Positions 49,022 to 58,260 of a stretch of DNA of 64,000 nt are shown one piece after another. The DNA comes from Diacronema lutheri. Lineage: Eukaryota > Haptophyta > Pavlovophyceae > Pavlovales > Pavlovaceae. Location of the stretch: positions 400,001-464,000 of the forward strand of contig JAGTXO010000011.1 of assembly GCA_019448385.1 (NCBI GenBank). The letters run 5' to 3'. Position numbers and translations under genes: made by a program. Under the pieces are notes generated by a model. The model was not told the DNA's origin. It saw only the letters and a list, made by a program, of their open reading frames with translations, and ran no database searches. Position 1 is the first letter of the stretch; each line of letters opens with the position of its first letter.

Positions 49022-50340
49022 ATGTTCGAGGTGAGGCGCTCGGGCGCGCGACGAGAGGGAGCGCGGCGTGGCGGGCGGCGCGGCGCGCATGCGCCCGTGC
49101 GCTTCACGCCGAACGCGCGCCGCGCCGCGCGCGCGGTCGCGTGCGCGCGCCGGCGCGCGCATGCCACACACGCGCGCGGCGCGCGGCGCGCGCGCGCACG
49201 GACTCTCGCGCGCCGAGCGCCGCGCGCGCGCTCGGCGGGCGCGGCAGGGCGAAGCGCGCGCGGATGGCGGGCATACGCGCGATGCCCGCTCGCGCTGCGC
49301 GCATCGCCCGCGCGGCGCGCATCGCGCGCCGCGCGCCGCGCCCGCCCGCCGCGCCCGCCCGCCGCCGGCTCACCCGGGCTTGCTTGCCGCGCCGCGGGCG
49401 CGCGCGCGGCGACGCGCAGGCGCGGCTGACCAAGGGCGAGCTGATCAAGAAGGTGATTGAGGCGCTCAAGGACCTCGTCACCGAGGCCAACTTTGACATC
49501 TCCGCCACCGGCATCCAGCTCCAGGCGATGGACAGCTCGCACGTGTCGCTGTGCGCGCTGCAGATGAAGGCCGAGGGCTTTGACCACTTCCGGTGCGACA
49601 GATCGATGCCGCTCGGGATCAACCTGAGCTCGATGTCCAAGGTGCTCAAATGCTGCAACAAGGACGACATCGTCACGCTCAAGGCTGAGGACGATGGCGA
49701 CTCCATCAACTTCATGTTCGAGTCGAAAGACCAGGACAAGATCTCCGACTTTGAGCTCAAGCTGATGGATATTGACTCGGAGCACTTCGGCATCCCGGAC
49801 ACGGACTACAAGGCGACGGTGACGATGAGCGCCTCCGAGTTCACCCGCATCTGCAACGACCTCTCCATCCTCGGCGAGACCGTCGCGATCTCCGTCGGCA
49901 AGGACGGGGTCAGATTCTCCGTCTCCGGCGAGATGGTGCGTGCCGTGCAGCCGCGCCGAGGCGCGCGTCGGCGCGTGCGCGGGCGCCGCCAGCCATCTGG
50001 CCGGCTGGTGTACGTTCGCCGCGCCATGCCATGCGCCGACGCGTGCGCGCGCGCGCCCGCTCGCCCGCCGCCGTGCGCGCAGGGCACGGGCAACATGACG
50101 GTGCGCGACAACACGTCAAGCGACACGAAGGAGGCGGACCGCGTGGAGATCGACATGGAGGAGCCGGTCAACCTCAACTTTGCGCTGCGCTACCTCAAAT
50201 CGTTCGCAAAGGCGGCGCCGCTCACCGACCGCGTCTCCCTCTGCCTTTCGCGCGACGTGCCGCTGCTCGTCAAATACGAAATTCCAGAATTTGGCTCGCT
50301 GTCGTATTACCTCGCACCCAAGATTGACGACGAGTCGTGA
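49022..50340 (+). CDS. PCNA: Proliferating cell nuclear antigen (sliding clamp)
   Basis: Exons 49022-49030 (only ATGTTCGAG), 49420-49935 and 50083-50340, introns GTGAGG...CGCAG (389 bp) and GTGCGT...CGCAG (147 bp), phase 0, give 260 residues, the normal clamp size. The spliced start MFE|ARLTKGELIKKVIEAL is canonical. The rest follows with FDISATGIQLQAMDSSHVSL, GFDHFRCDRSMPLGINLSSM, the interdomain loop DIDSEHFGIPDTDY, FSVSGEM|GTGNMTV, FALRYLKSFAKAAPLTDRVS and the C-terminal YYLAPKIDDES. It encircles DNA as a trimer and tethers polymerase delta and repair factors by PIP boxes. The second intron keeps the frame if retained (49 codons), which would disrupt domain 2. Confidence 0.95.
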
Positions 50341-50675
50341 GGGCAGTCAGTGCGCGTGGGCGCCGCTTTGAGCGCCAAAGCGCAAAGGGGCGGGGCGGGG
50401 TTGGATGGCGTCGGACGGGCGCGGCGAGCGCCGCCGGGGGAGGCGGCGCGTCATGCGCTTGGCAAGCGCGGGCGGCTGCGCGAACAGTCTGGCGGAGGCC
50501 GGCCAGCCGGGCCGTGGACGCAAGGGATGCCGCACAGCACATGAACGCCCGCATGAAAAGGCCGGCCCGGCCCCGGGCGAAAGTCGTCCGCGCCGAGGCG
50601 ACTTGCAAAAGTTTTGGCGGGAAGCAACAAGATGATTAGAGATTGCTCGCGTCCGTCCGCTTCCGCGCCAACCCA
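50341..50675. other. Intergenic, no gene seen
   Basis: This is the PCNA 3' flank and the promoter of a small membrane protein gene. All frames are Arg/Gly/Ala-rich, with no domain or repeat. Confidence 0.4.
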
Positions 50676-51137
50676 ATGCGTGCTCGCGTTTTGTTGTCGG
50701 TGCCGCGCGCGGCGTTGGTCGGCGACTCAGCACCGCGCGCGCTCATCGCGTTACGCGGCGGCGCCGCCAGCCTCGGCCCGCTCTCTGCCGACCGCCTTGC
50801 CGACCTGAACATCGTCGTCGCCCTCACGTGCGCGCCCTTTTTCCTCGCGCCGGGTGCGAGCGGCGTGCCCGCGCGCTTCCTTGGCCGGGTGAACAGCATG
50901 AGCCCGGCGGTCTTCTGGATGGGCTTTTGCATGCTTCTCCTTGCCGCGCTTCACGCCTATGTCCGCTTCTACGTCCAGACGCCTGCGATCGACCACCTCG
51001 CCTTCTTCGCGGCGCAGTACGCTCTCACCGCGGCGGCGCACTACTGGAAGCTGGCGGAGGGCGAGGTCGTTGGTGCTGGCGCACTCGTGTGGCTCATGCC
51101 AATGGCCCTCGCAAGCGCCTATTTTGCCTTCGCCTGA
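50676..51137 (+). CDS. Small membrane protein, possibly organelle-targeted
   Basis: 153 residues from the Met at 50676 (context acccaATGcgtgct). The N-terminus MRARVLLSVPRAALVGDSAP is basic and hydroxylated-residue-containing, like a transit or signal peptide. Three or four hydrophobic spans follow (LNIVVALTCAPFFLAPG, PAVFWMGFCMLLLAALHAYV, HLAFFAAQYALTAAAHYW, GALVWLMPMALASAYFAFA). I recognise no family. A plastid or mitochondrial membrane location is a guess from the N-terminus. Confidence 0.5.
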   Translation: MRARVLLSVPRAALVGDSAPRALIALRGGAASLGPLSADRLADLNIVVALTCAPFFLAPGASGVPARFLGRVNSMSPAVFWMGFCMLLLAALHAYVRFYVQTPAIDHLAFFAAQYALTAAAHYWKLAEGEVVGAGALVWLMPMALASAYFAFA

Positions 51138-51500
51138 GCTGCGCGCGCACAGCGTGCCACCTCGCCGCGACTGCAGAGCATTGCTGCACGCGCTGCCACG
51201 CCGTGGTCGCGAAGAACGGTCAAGTTCGACGCGGCCTGCGCGCACATAGATGCGCGTGGCGCGCGTAGCACGTTCGCCGAGGCGGCGCACCGCCGCAACG
51301 AGGGACGGCTGGCAGTGCGCGCGCGGCTTGGGCCACTTCAAATGGCGGCTTGCGTCACAGCTCGAGGCCAGTGGCCAAAAAGTCTGCGCTGCGGCGTGAG
51401 GCGAGCCTACGTGGCTGCACGCCTGCACCATGCGTCAGCCACGCATGACACAGTCCTGGCGGACGCTGCTGACACACGTCCTTCACGCCGACGAGTTGCT
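51138..51500. other. Intergenic, no gene seen
   Basis: Between the small membrane protein and the Fanzor-like remnant. No terminal inverted repeats or target duplications of a transposon could be recognised here by eye. Confidence 0.35.
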
Positions 51501-51520
51501 CCCTGGCGACCGTTCGGCCG

Positions 51521-52850
51521 TTGACCGCGGACGCCATCCGGGAGACGCTCCCGGACGACGAGCGCAAGGAGCTGCGCGCGCGGCTCAAGGCGCTGGACCT
51601 GCGCGACCACGATGGCAAGCCGATTCGATGGACCAAGCGAGGCGGCTCGTTTGTCCCGCCAATGTCGGACGTGCGCGTCAGGTACGCGGTCTTTGCGACG
51701 CGCGTCGACATCTCCAACCGCGTCCTCGACTACGCCGGGCGCGAGCGGCCGCCGGCCGACCTGCCGTGGTTCGCGCGGCGCTCGTGGGTGGGCCTCGCGC
51801 CGCTGCCGCGCGTGCCGCTGCCGAGCCGGCAGCCCGTCACGTCGGTGGTGACGGACGGCGTCGCCGTGCACGCCGTCGAGACCGTCCCCGTGCCGAAGGC
51901 GCTGGTGCCGGCGGGCGGCTCGAGCGTCCTGCACCGCTGGCGTCGGCCGGACGGGCGCATCGCCATCGCGCTCGGCTCCGAGCTGCGGCGGGCCATCGAC
52001 GAGGAGGAGGCGAGGCGGTCGTCGCTGCGGCCGACCCGAACATGGGCAACATCACCACCTACTCTGCGCACGCCGGGCGGGCGGCCGTCTGGCGGCAGTT
52101 CACACAGCGCGCGAGCGCGTGCGCCGCGGGCTTTGCGCGCGAGACGGCCAAGACCAACGCGGCGCGGCGGTGCGTGCGCAAGGCCGTGCGCGGCGAGGAG
52201 TTCGGCGTGGTGGCGGACGAGGCGCGGCTTGGCGAGGCGCACGGCGCCAAGGTGCTCGGCGAGGGCGAGTTCCTCGCCTTCCACCGCGCGAGCGCGCGGG
52301 TGCGCGAGCGCGCCGCCGAGCACATGTACGACGCGCCGGCGCGCCGCGGGGAGCGTTGGCGGCGCGACGGCGTGACTCGCGACCGGCCGCTCGTGTGCGT
52401 GGGCGAGTGGCTGCGCGACCGCAGGGGCACCCAGCCCAAGGGCGCGCCGCCCGCCTTCCAAGTGGGGCTGTTGCGCAAGCTGCGGCGGCGCGGCGTCGCG
52501 GCCGTCTTCGTGCCCGGGCCGTACACGTCGATGCACTGCTCGACGCCGCGGCTCGCCAACGGCGGCAGGCTGCAGCGCTGCGGCGCGGAGCTCGCGCAGG
52601 ACCCTCGCCTGCCGGTGGCAATGGGCGGCACGCGCACGGTGCACGCGCTCGTCATCTGCCCGGCGTGCAACGGCGGCAAGAAGCCCGTGCACCGCGATAC
52701 AACGCCGCGCGCAACATCTTCTACGACGTGCATGACGTGGCGGCGCACGCGGCCGGGCGCGACACCACGTCGACGCCTGAGCGCTTCGCCCTCTTGCTCG
52801 CCTGGTGGGCGCGCGGCGAGGTGTGGCAGCGTGAGGAGCGCATGGTGCAC
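51521..52850 (+). pseudogene. Fanzor-like (eukaryotic TnpB-type) RNA-guided nuclease, frame broken twice
   Basis: Three overlapping frames together give a Fanzor series. Frame 1 (51521 to ~52020): DDERKELRARLKALDLRDHD, then RQPVTSVVTDGVAVHAVETV, the TDGVxV block preceding RuvC. Frame 2 (~52010 to ~52700): VVAAADPNMGNITTYS, equivalent to the RuvC-I DPGxxN; RPLVCVGEWLRDRRGTQPKG; VFVPGPYTSMHCSTP, the TSxxC zinc-ribbon entry; and VHALVICPACNGGKKPVHRD. Frame 3 (from ~52700): YNAARNIFYDVHDVA, completing RuvC-III RD-x-NAARNI. One base near 52702 and a shift near 52010-52030 separate the frames. The canonical RuvC-II Glu position (E-x-x-T-S) is Gly here; as I recall, Fanzors commonly have Gly or Pro there and an alternative Glu nearby. 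The first Cys pair of the ribbon is degraded. Most simply a decayed transposon gene. Acidic low-complexity sequence follows. Confidence 0.72.
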
Positions 52851-53204
52851 GGCGAGGGCGACGACTGCGATGACGAGGGCGACGGCGGCGACGAGGGCGA
52901 CTGCGACGGCGGCGGCGGCGGGCTCACCGGCTTTACTCGCGCCCGCACCTCCTCCCGCAGCGCTGCCGGCGTCAATTCCGAGTGCGGCGGCGCGCCCTGT
53001 GACGCGTGGTCGGCGTGGACGCACGGCCGAGCCGCGCAACGGTCGACGCTTTGCGGGCTCCGCCCAGGTCGCGCGCGGCTGGCGACGCGTGCCGCGCGCG
53101 GCACGCCCGTGCACTCCGCCGCCCTTGGCCGAGCGCGCCGCACCAGCCGGCCCGCTCCAACTGCGTCCTAATCGCGGACGCCCGCTACTGCTCGTCGGCG
53201 CGCA

Positions 53205-54954
53205 TCATCTACGCCGGCGGCCTCGGCGCCACCGGCCAGTGCTCTCGCGCTCGTCCATGGAGGGGCTCTCGCACACATTGCCCCGCCCCCGAACGCCCCG
53301 CGCGGCTTTTGGGCGCCACCGTCGGTGCCCAGGTCGAATCGGGCTTTGCCCTATATAGCGCGCACTTAAGCGCGAGCTCTTGTGCGCGCGCTTGTGCGCC
53401 TGCCGCGCACCGCGCGAGGCCGGGCGCGCGCGGTGACAGCGGCGGCCGGGGCCGAGGCGGCGGCGGCGAGAAGGGGAAAGGGGGGGGGGGGGGGGGGGGG
53501 GGGGGGGGTCGCGATGGCGCGACACGGGCACGAGGCGGGTGGGCTCGAGAGGTGAAGGGTCGGCCACGAGGGCAGACGCCCCGTGCGCCGCGGTGCGTGG
53601 CGCCGCCTCGCACGCTAGCCCTGCCGCGACGCACCGTCAAGCCATCCTGCCGGGTGAAGGTCTTGCCGCAGCCCTTGTGGGTGCACTCGAACGGTCTCTT
53701 ACCATTGTGCACGCACTCGTGCCTCTGCCGTGCACCGCGCGAGGCCGGGCGCACGCGGTGACAGCGGCGGGGGGGGGGGGGGGGGGGGGGGGGGGTTGAT
53801 GGTGCGACACGCGGGGGTGGGGCCCTGCCGCGACGCACCGTTAACTTCCACTGCTTGGTGAAGGCCTTGCCGCAGCCCTCGTGGGTGCACGCGAACGGTC
53901 TCGCACCTTTGTGCGTGCGCTCGTGCGCCTGCCGCGCACCGCGCGGGGCGCGTTCAAAGCGCGACGCGCACGCGCGCAGAGAGCTGCGGCCGATCGAAGA
54001 TGAGCGTTCAGCGCTCGTGCGCGCAGAAGCCCCCCCCCCCCCCCCCCCCACCCCCTCCCCCTCCCCCCCCCCCCCCCCCACACACACACGCGCACACACC
54101 CCAGACACCCCCGGGCTTGTTGCGCGCACTCGCACGCAGGCGCGCACAAGCCCGGGGGTGTCCGACGGAAGGCATATGAGCGTGCCGTTCGAGCCACTGC
54201 CAAGCGAGCTCTCGCCGCCGCCCGCCGCTGCGGCGCGTCCTGCCGAAGGCGCCGCGCGGGCGAATGCACCGCACTCGCGCGTTGTCGCGACGCCACTGTC
54301 ACTGGCGCGCGCCCGGCGGCTCGATCGCGCCGCCACGTCTTTCGACCCACTGCCCGAGCAGCCCGTTACATCGCCGCCCTTCGAGCTGTGAGTGCCGCGC
54401 CGCAACGCGGCCGCCTTCGAGCCGTTGTCGCCATCCGAGCCGTCGTCGGTCTCCGAGCCATCAACGCTGCCTCCGGAATCGTCGGACGACGCAGCGGCGC
54501 CGTCGACGAGCGCACCGCCACTTGGCGAGCACTTGTGCGGCTCGGACATACGCCGTTTGCTGCAGCGCAATTCGCAGGCGCCGTCGCGGGCGTCGGCCGC
54601 GCGGGGCTTGCCGCCGCGCGGCTGCGCGTCATCCTGCGGTGGCGGCGGACAGAGATCGAGTGCGATGTGCGCGCGCCGATTCCGCTCGATGTTCGCCGCG
54701 CGTGCAGCCCCATACGGCGTCATCGGCTCCCCCACGCTGGACGCGGCCAATGTGGCGCCGCCCTCGCCAATGGGCGAGCTGCCCTTGTTGCCGCACCTGC
54801 CGCCTGTGGCCGCGCCGCCGGCCGCGCCTGTCGGCGCCGCCGCAGGAGAACCGCACGCCGTGCGGCCTTCGTCGCCGTCGGTCGCGTTAGCGCCAGCGCC
54901 GGCCGTGCCGTCGTTTGTGCCGCCGGCCGCGCCGTCGAGATCCGCGCCGTGCAT
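53205..54954 (-). CDS. C2H2 zinc-finger protein with modular exons
   Basis: Exons 54954-54148, 53928-53839, 53724-53635 and 53399-53205, all phase 0, give 393 residues (an in-frame Met at 55179 would add 75). The first exon is Ala/Ser/Gly-rich and probably disordered. The second and third exons are both exactly 90 bp: AHERTHKGARPFACTHEGCG + KAFTKQWKLT and RHECVHNGKRPFECTHKGCG + KTFTRQDGLT. Each exon ends inside a finger, before its His residues, which the next exon supplies. The linker T/V-H-x-G-x-R-P-F and C-x4-C spacing are typical of DNA-binding fingers. The last exon starts AHKRAHKSSRLSARYIG and then becomes basic, so the final finger is incomplete. Donors are all GTGCG; acceptors share a repeated GCGCGGTGCxCGGCAG context. 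A transcription factor is inferred. Confidence 0.68.
53400..54147 (-). repeat. Duplicated intron ends and homopolymer tracts in the zinc-finger gene
   Basis: The three introns (53929-54147, 53725-53838, 53400-53634) have near-identical acceptor-side sequence (gcccggcctcgcgcggtgc then cggcag) and donor-side sequence (gtgcgtcgcggcagg in the latter two). They contain long G/C runs (53481-53508, 53770-53795, 54031-54049, 54067-54079), indicating that exon-intron modules were duplicated together. Confidence 0.75.
54104..54162. other. Hairpin spanning a 5' splice site
   Basis: Perfect 17-bp arms (gacacccccgggcttgt at 54104-54120, complement at 54146-54162) extended by a further 6 bp after one bulged T, with a 12-nt loop. 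The zinc-finger gene's first donor site (CTT|GTGCGC, 54147) lies inside one arm, so the RNA could fold over it. Confidence 0.8.
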
Positions 54955-55114
54955 TGCGCCGAGCGCGATTTGCGCTGTAGCCGTCGACTTGAATAGGCAG
55001 GCCTGCGCCACGGGAAGGCCGCGCGCCGCGGCGGACGAAGCACAGGCGCAGCGCACGATCGGCGGCGGCCCGCAGCATGGCAGTTCAGGGCGGTCGCGCG
55101 CGGCCGCCAGAAAA

Positions 55115-55218
55115 CACTCATAGGCGGGGCGACGGCCGCCTGCCTGGCCCGCGAGGGCACCAGCGTGCGCTCGCTCCATTCGCGCCGCCCGGCGTGCGCA
55201 CGAGCCCGCCTATGAGTG
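55115..55218. repeat. 14-bp inverted repeat pair
   Basis: cactcataggcggg (55115-55128) and its exact complement (55205-55218) bound 76 bp upstream of the zinc-finger gene. The interior is GC-rich and non-coding. It could be a solo small element; no clear target duplication is visible. Confidence 0.5.
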
Positions 55219-56748
55219 CTTGCCTGACCCGCGCGCCCTCGCGGGTCGCCTGCCCGGCCCAAGAGTGCAACACGCCGACCCGCGTGGGCGCGCGCACACG
55301 CAGAAATCGTGCGCGCGCGCGCGCGCATTCCACACGCCGTCTGGCATGCGCGCGGCCAGTCACCGGCGGGTGACGCACGCCGCATGCACGCATTGCGCTG
55401 CACAGATCGGGCCGGGCCGGCGGGGTGGAAGCGGCGCGCGCAGGTTGGCATGACAGGCGAGGCGCGCGCGCGTGGCATGTACAAGCGCGAGCCACTGGTC
55501 GTCCCAGAGTCGCCCCGGATCGGCTCGTGGTCCGCGACGCCGCTGAGGTCGATGAGTGCAAGACGGTTGGAGCCTGCCTCGTTTTCGCGCGCCTTTTCAA
55601 GTCGGCCCACCGTCGTGCAAAGAGAGATTTCCTGAGACGACTCTCCCGGGGAGACCATCTCCAACCGCCATAAGCTAAGTAGAGACTGGCGCGGCTGGAG
55701 ACTGTCTCTTCAACCCAGGGACTAGCGCCAACGGCGCTGCGCGCGCGCGCGAAGAAGGTGCGCGACGCGCGGCAGCGCGCGACGCGCGGCGGCGGCGCGC
55801 GGCGCAGCGCGCACGCCGACCGCGCGCACCGCGCCGCGCGCACCGCGCCGCCCGATCGCGCTCTATGCCGAGCTCACACGCGTCGGTGAGCGCGAGCGCG
55901 AGCGCGTCGGGCAGCGGCAGCTCGTCGCCGCGCAGCGCTGGCTAAGGCAGCCGACCGCGCGACCGCATGATGCGCCCGCCACGCCGCCCGGCGGCCGGTG
56001 CACGCGCACGTGCAGGTACACGCCATTTGGCCTGCGCTCTCGGCCAATGCGGCCGCACCATCGATTTTGCAGCACGCCGACGCACAGGCACAGGCACGCA
56101 CTGCCATCGCCCGCGGCCGGCGCGCGCGTGGCCACGAGCCTCGCCGGCCCGATCGCACAGGGCAAGCCGCTCTTGAGATGCCACGCTCGAGCAGCGAACG
56201 CGCGCAGGGCTCCGAGCGCCTCGCCACCGCCCGACGGAGGGCAAGGCGCCTCGCCGCCGCCGTCGGGCAGTCGCACCGCCGCGTCCCTCACGCCACGCGC
56301 CCACGCACCGGCCGCGAGCGCGCAGTTGTCTGCCGAGCACGCGGCCGCGTGTCGCGCGGCCGCGCAGCCGCCCGCCTCGCGGCCCGACTGCACGGGCTCG
56401 ACGCCGCCGCGTTCGATCGCGGTTGGCAGCACACGGCCGTCGCCCGCCGCCGCGCAGTCGGGCGGGCAGACGAACGAGCGCGAGAAGAGGCGCTCCTCGC
56501 CGCTGAGCGGCAGGAGCAGCGCATCGTTGCCGCTCAGCCCGAGCGGGAGGAGCGGCGTGCCCTTCCCCGCCTTGCCTGATAGATGCGAGCGTCCCGACGC
56601 TCGCATCTATCAGGCACGTCGAGACGGGCAAAAGCCGCCTTTCTTTGAGATGGACGGCCCGAGACGCGCGGCCCGAGACGGGCAAAAGCCGATGTCCGTC
56701 GACGCGAGCGGCGCGCCGGCGTCCGGCGGCACGGCGCCCGCTGTGCAG
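55219..56748. other. No confident gene; scrap sequence
   Basis: Open frames exist on both strands, but none has a recognisable domain. An AT-richer island at about 55480-55720 reads naturally in more than one frame (minus NRLALIDLSGVADHEPIRGD). A plus-strand frame ending at 56579 is Arg/Glu-rich and helix-forming. A 17-bp motif (gagacgggcaaaagccg) is duplicated at about 56622 and 56675. The region looks like decayed or rearranged coding DNA. Confidence 0.35.
56573..56616. repeat. Perfect 21-bp inverted repeat with 2-nt loop
   Basis: The arm tgcctgatagatgcgagcgtc (56573-56593), a CC spacer and the exact complement (56596-56616) form a near-continuous palindrome of 44 bp. It sits in the scrap region just upstream of the GH31 fragment. 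It encodes nothing evident. It may be a termini-to-termini remnant of a mobile element, a foldback, or a strong transcript hairpin. Confidence 0.85.
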
Positions 56749-57420
56749 ACGCACTGGGTGGCCGAGTCGGGCGCGCTCGACGTGTTCGTGCTCCTCGGGC
56801 CGAGCGCCAAGGCGGTGGGTCGGCAATATGCGACACTGACGGGCGGCACACAGCTTCCGCCCCTCTTTGCCCTCGGCTACCACCAGCGTCGCTGGAACTA
56901 CAACGACCAGGACGACATCCTTGCGCTCGACAAGCAGTTTGAGGAGCTCGATTTCCTGTGCGCGCGGCGCGGCGTGCGGCCGTCAGCCGTCGCTGCGCGC
57001 GGCGCACGCCACGGCCGCCTCCCGCCCCACCCCGCCTCGACGGCTCTGCGGGCCTTCGCATGCGGGGCCCTTTCGTCTCACCGACCCTTTCATGCGCGTC
57101 AGCTTCTTCCTCCCTGCACATGAAAGGATCAACCTGCAGACCACCGACCCTTCTTCCTCGCTGCGTGCATGTGCCCCCTGGCCACACTGCGCTCTCACGC
57201 TGGGTGCCCCTCCCTGCATATCCTGCGTGTTGGCCCCTTCCCTCCTCGCCAGTTACGACGTGCTCTGGCTCGACATCGAATACCCCCACCGACGGCAAGC
57301 GCTATTTCACATGGGATGAGCGCAAGTTCCCAAAGCCCGTCGCCATGCTTGACGCCCTCGCCTCGCGCGGGCACAAGATGGTGCTCATCCTCGACCCGCA
57401 CATCAAGGCCGACGACGCGT
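56749..57420 (+). pseudogene. GH31 alpha-glucosidase fragment (glucosidase II-like), frameshifted and truncated
   Basis: The first exon remnant (56749-56957, after a TGTGCAG acceptor) encodes THWVAESGALDVFVLLGP and GTQLPPLFALGYHQRRWNYN, followed by [24 protein letters not shown]...GCCAG intron (56958-57252) leads to [10 protein letters not shown] and [20 protein letters not shown], then [15 protein letters not shown]. These are consecutive core blocks of GH31 enzymes such as ER glucosidase II alpha, which trims N-glycans. A run of five C at 57283-57287 adds four bases relative to the expected DIEYTDGKRYF and breaks the frame. The nucleophile region (W-x-D-M-N-E) and everything after it is missing, as is the N-terminal beta-sandwich. 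The usual YHQCRWNY Cys is Arg. A second, intact copy elsewhere in the genome is expected. Confidence 0.75.
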
Positions 57421-57599
57421 GCGCGCGCGGCGAGGGGGGCGCCGCGTGCGCGCGTGGCGCGGCGCGGCGCGGGTAGCGCGTGTCGCCCGCGCGCGACGCG
57501 CGCCGAGGGCGGCCAGGCAGCCGCCACGGCCGTCGGCCGGGCGGTGTACTGACCTCCCCCATTTTCCCGCCCTTTTCCTTCTCCCGCCCTTTTGCGCGC

Positions 57600-58260
57600 C
57601 CGTGTTTCCCGCCCTCGGCCGGCACGGCTGCAAGATCAAGCATGTGTGCGACCACTCGACGGACGCGTACCGCGGCATCACGATTGTGCCGCGCGCAAAG
57701 GTGGACGACTCCGTCATGCCGCTGCCCGAGGGAGGACTCTCTCCGCTTCTTCTTGCGCACGCGCTGCAAGTTCACGGGCAAGCGCGTGGACATCATCAAG
57801 GCCACCGACTTGACCAGCGAGTACAATCGGTTCTGCCTGAGGCACAAGGGGTTGGCCAAGGTGCCGCCCACGCGCCGCGCGATCGTCGCGGCGGGCGCGT
57901 CCTTTGACCGCCTCACGCTCTCCTTCGTCGTGCCTCGTGCGGGCACGCGCATCAACCTCGCGTCGCACAAGGTGCGCGCGCGCCGCGCCCGCGCGCGCGC
58001 GGATGTGCGCGCGCGGCCCACCCGGTCCTGCGCCACCCGCCTGACGCTGCACTCCCCACCCGACCGTCCCCCCCCCCCCCCCCCCATCCCCCTTCCCACT
58101 CCTTTCCCCTCTAGGTGCGTACCGACTCGACAGTTGTAAATCCGGTGCGAGTGGACTTTTGCCCTTTTGTGCTCAACACGCAAGTGGGCACCCACTACCG
58201 AAGAGGCGGCCGCTTGCGCTTGGTCGTACGTACGACGACGGCGGGCATGTGCGAGCCTGA
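57600..58260 (+). pseudogene. Unrecognised frameshifted gene overlapping the 3' end of the next gene
   Basis: A natural-looking reading begins near 57628 (KIKHVCDHSTDAYRGITIVP, RAKVDDSVMPLP). One extra G near 57731 then shifts to REDSLRFFLRTRCKFTGKRV, DIIKATDLTSEYNRFCLRHK, TRRAIVAAGASFDRLTLSFV and PRAGTRINLASHK. A GTGCGC...CTCTAG intron (57972-58114), with a poly-C tract before the acceptor, joins VRTDSTVVNPVRVDFCPFVL, NTQVGTHY. After that the frame runs antisense into the last exon of the 58195-63371 gene and stops near 58293. I recognise no family. It may be a fragment fused by rearrangement to the GH31 remnant, or a separate decayed gene. Confidence 0.4.

Noticed and set aside
51430-53358. 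A single intact 642-codon Fanzor gene
   Set aside because: Only the middle third carries Fanzor motifs; the N-terminal and RuvC-III parts are in other frames.
55118-55843. 241-codon minus-strand frame
   Set aside because: Arg/Ala/Ser-rich with no conserved block; typical shadow reading.
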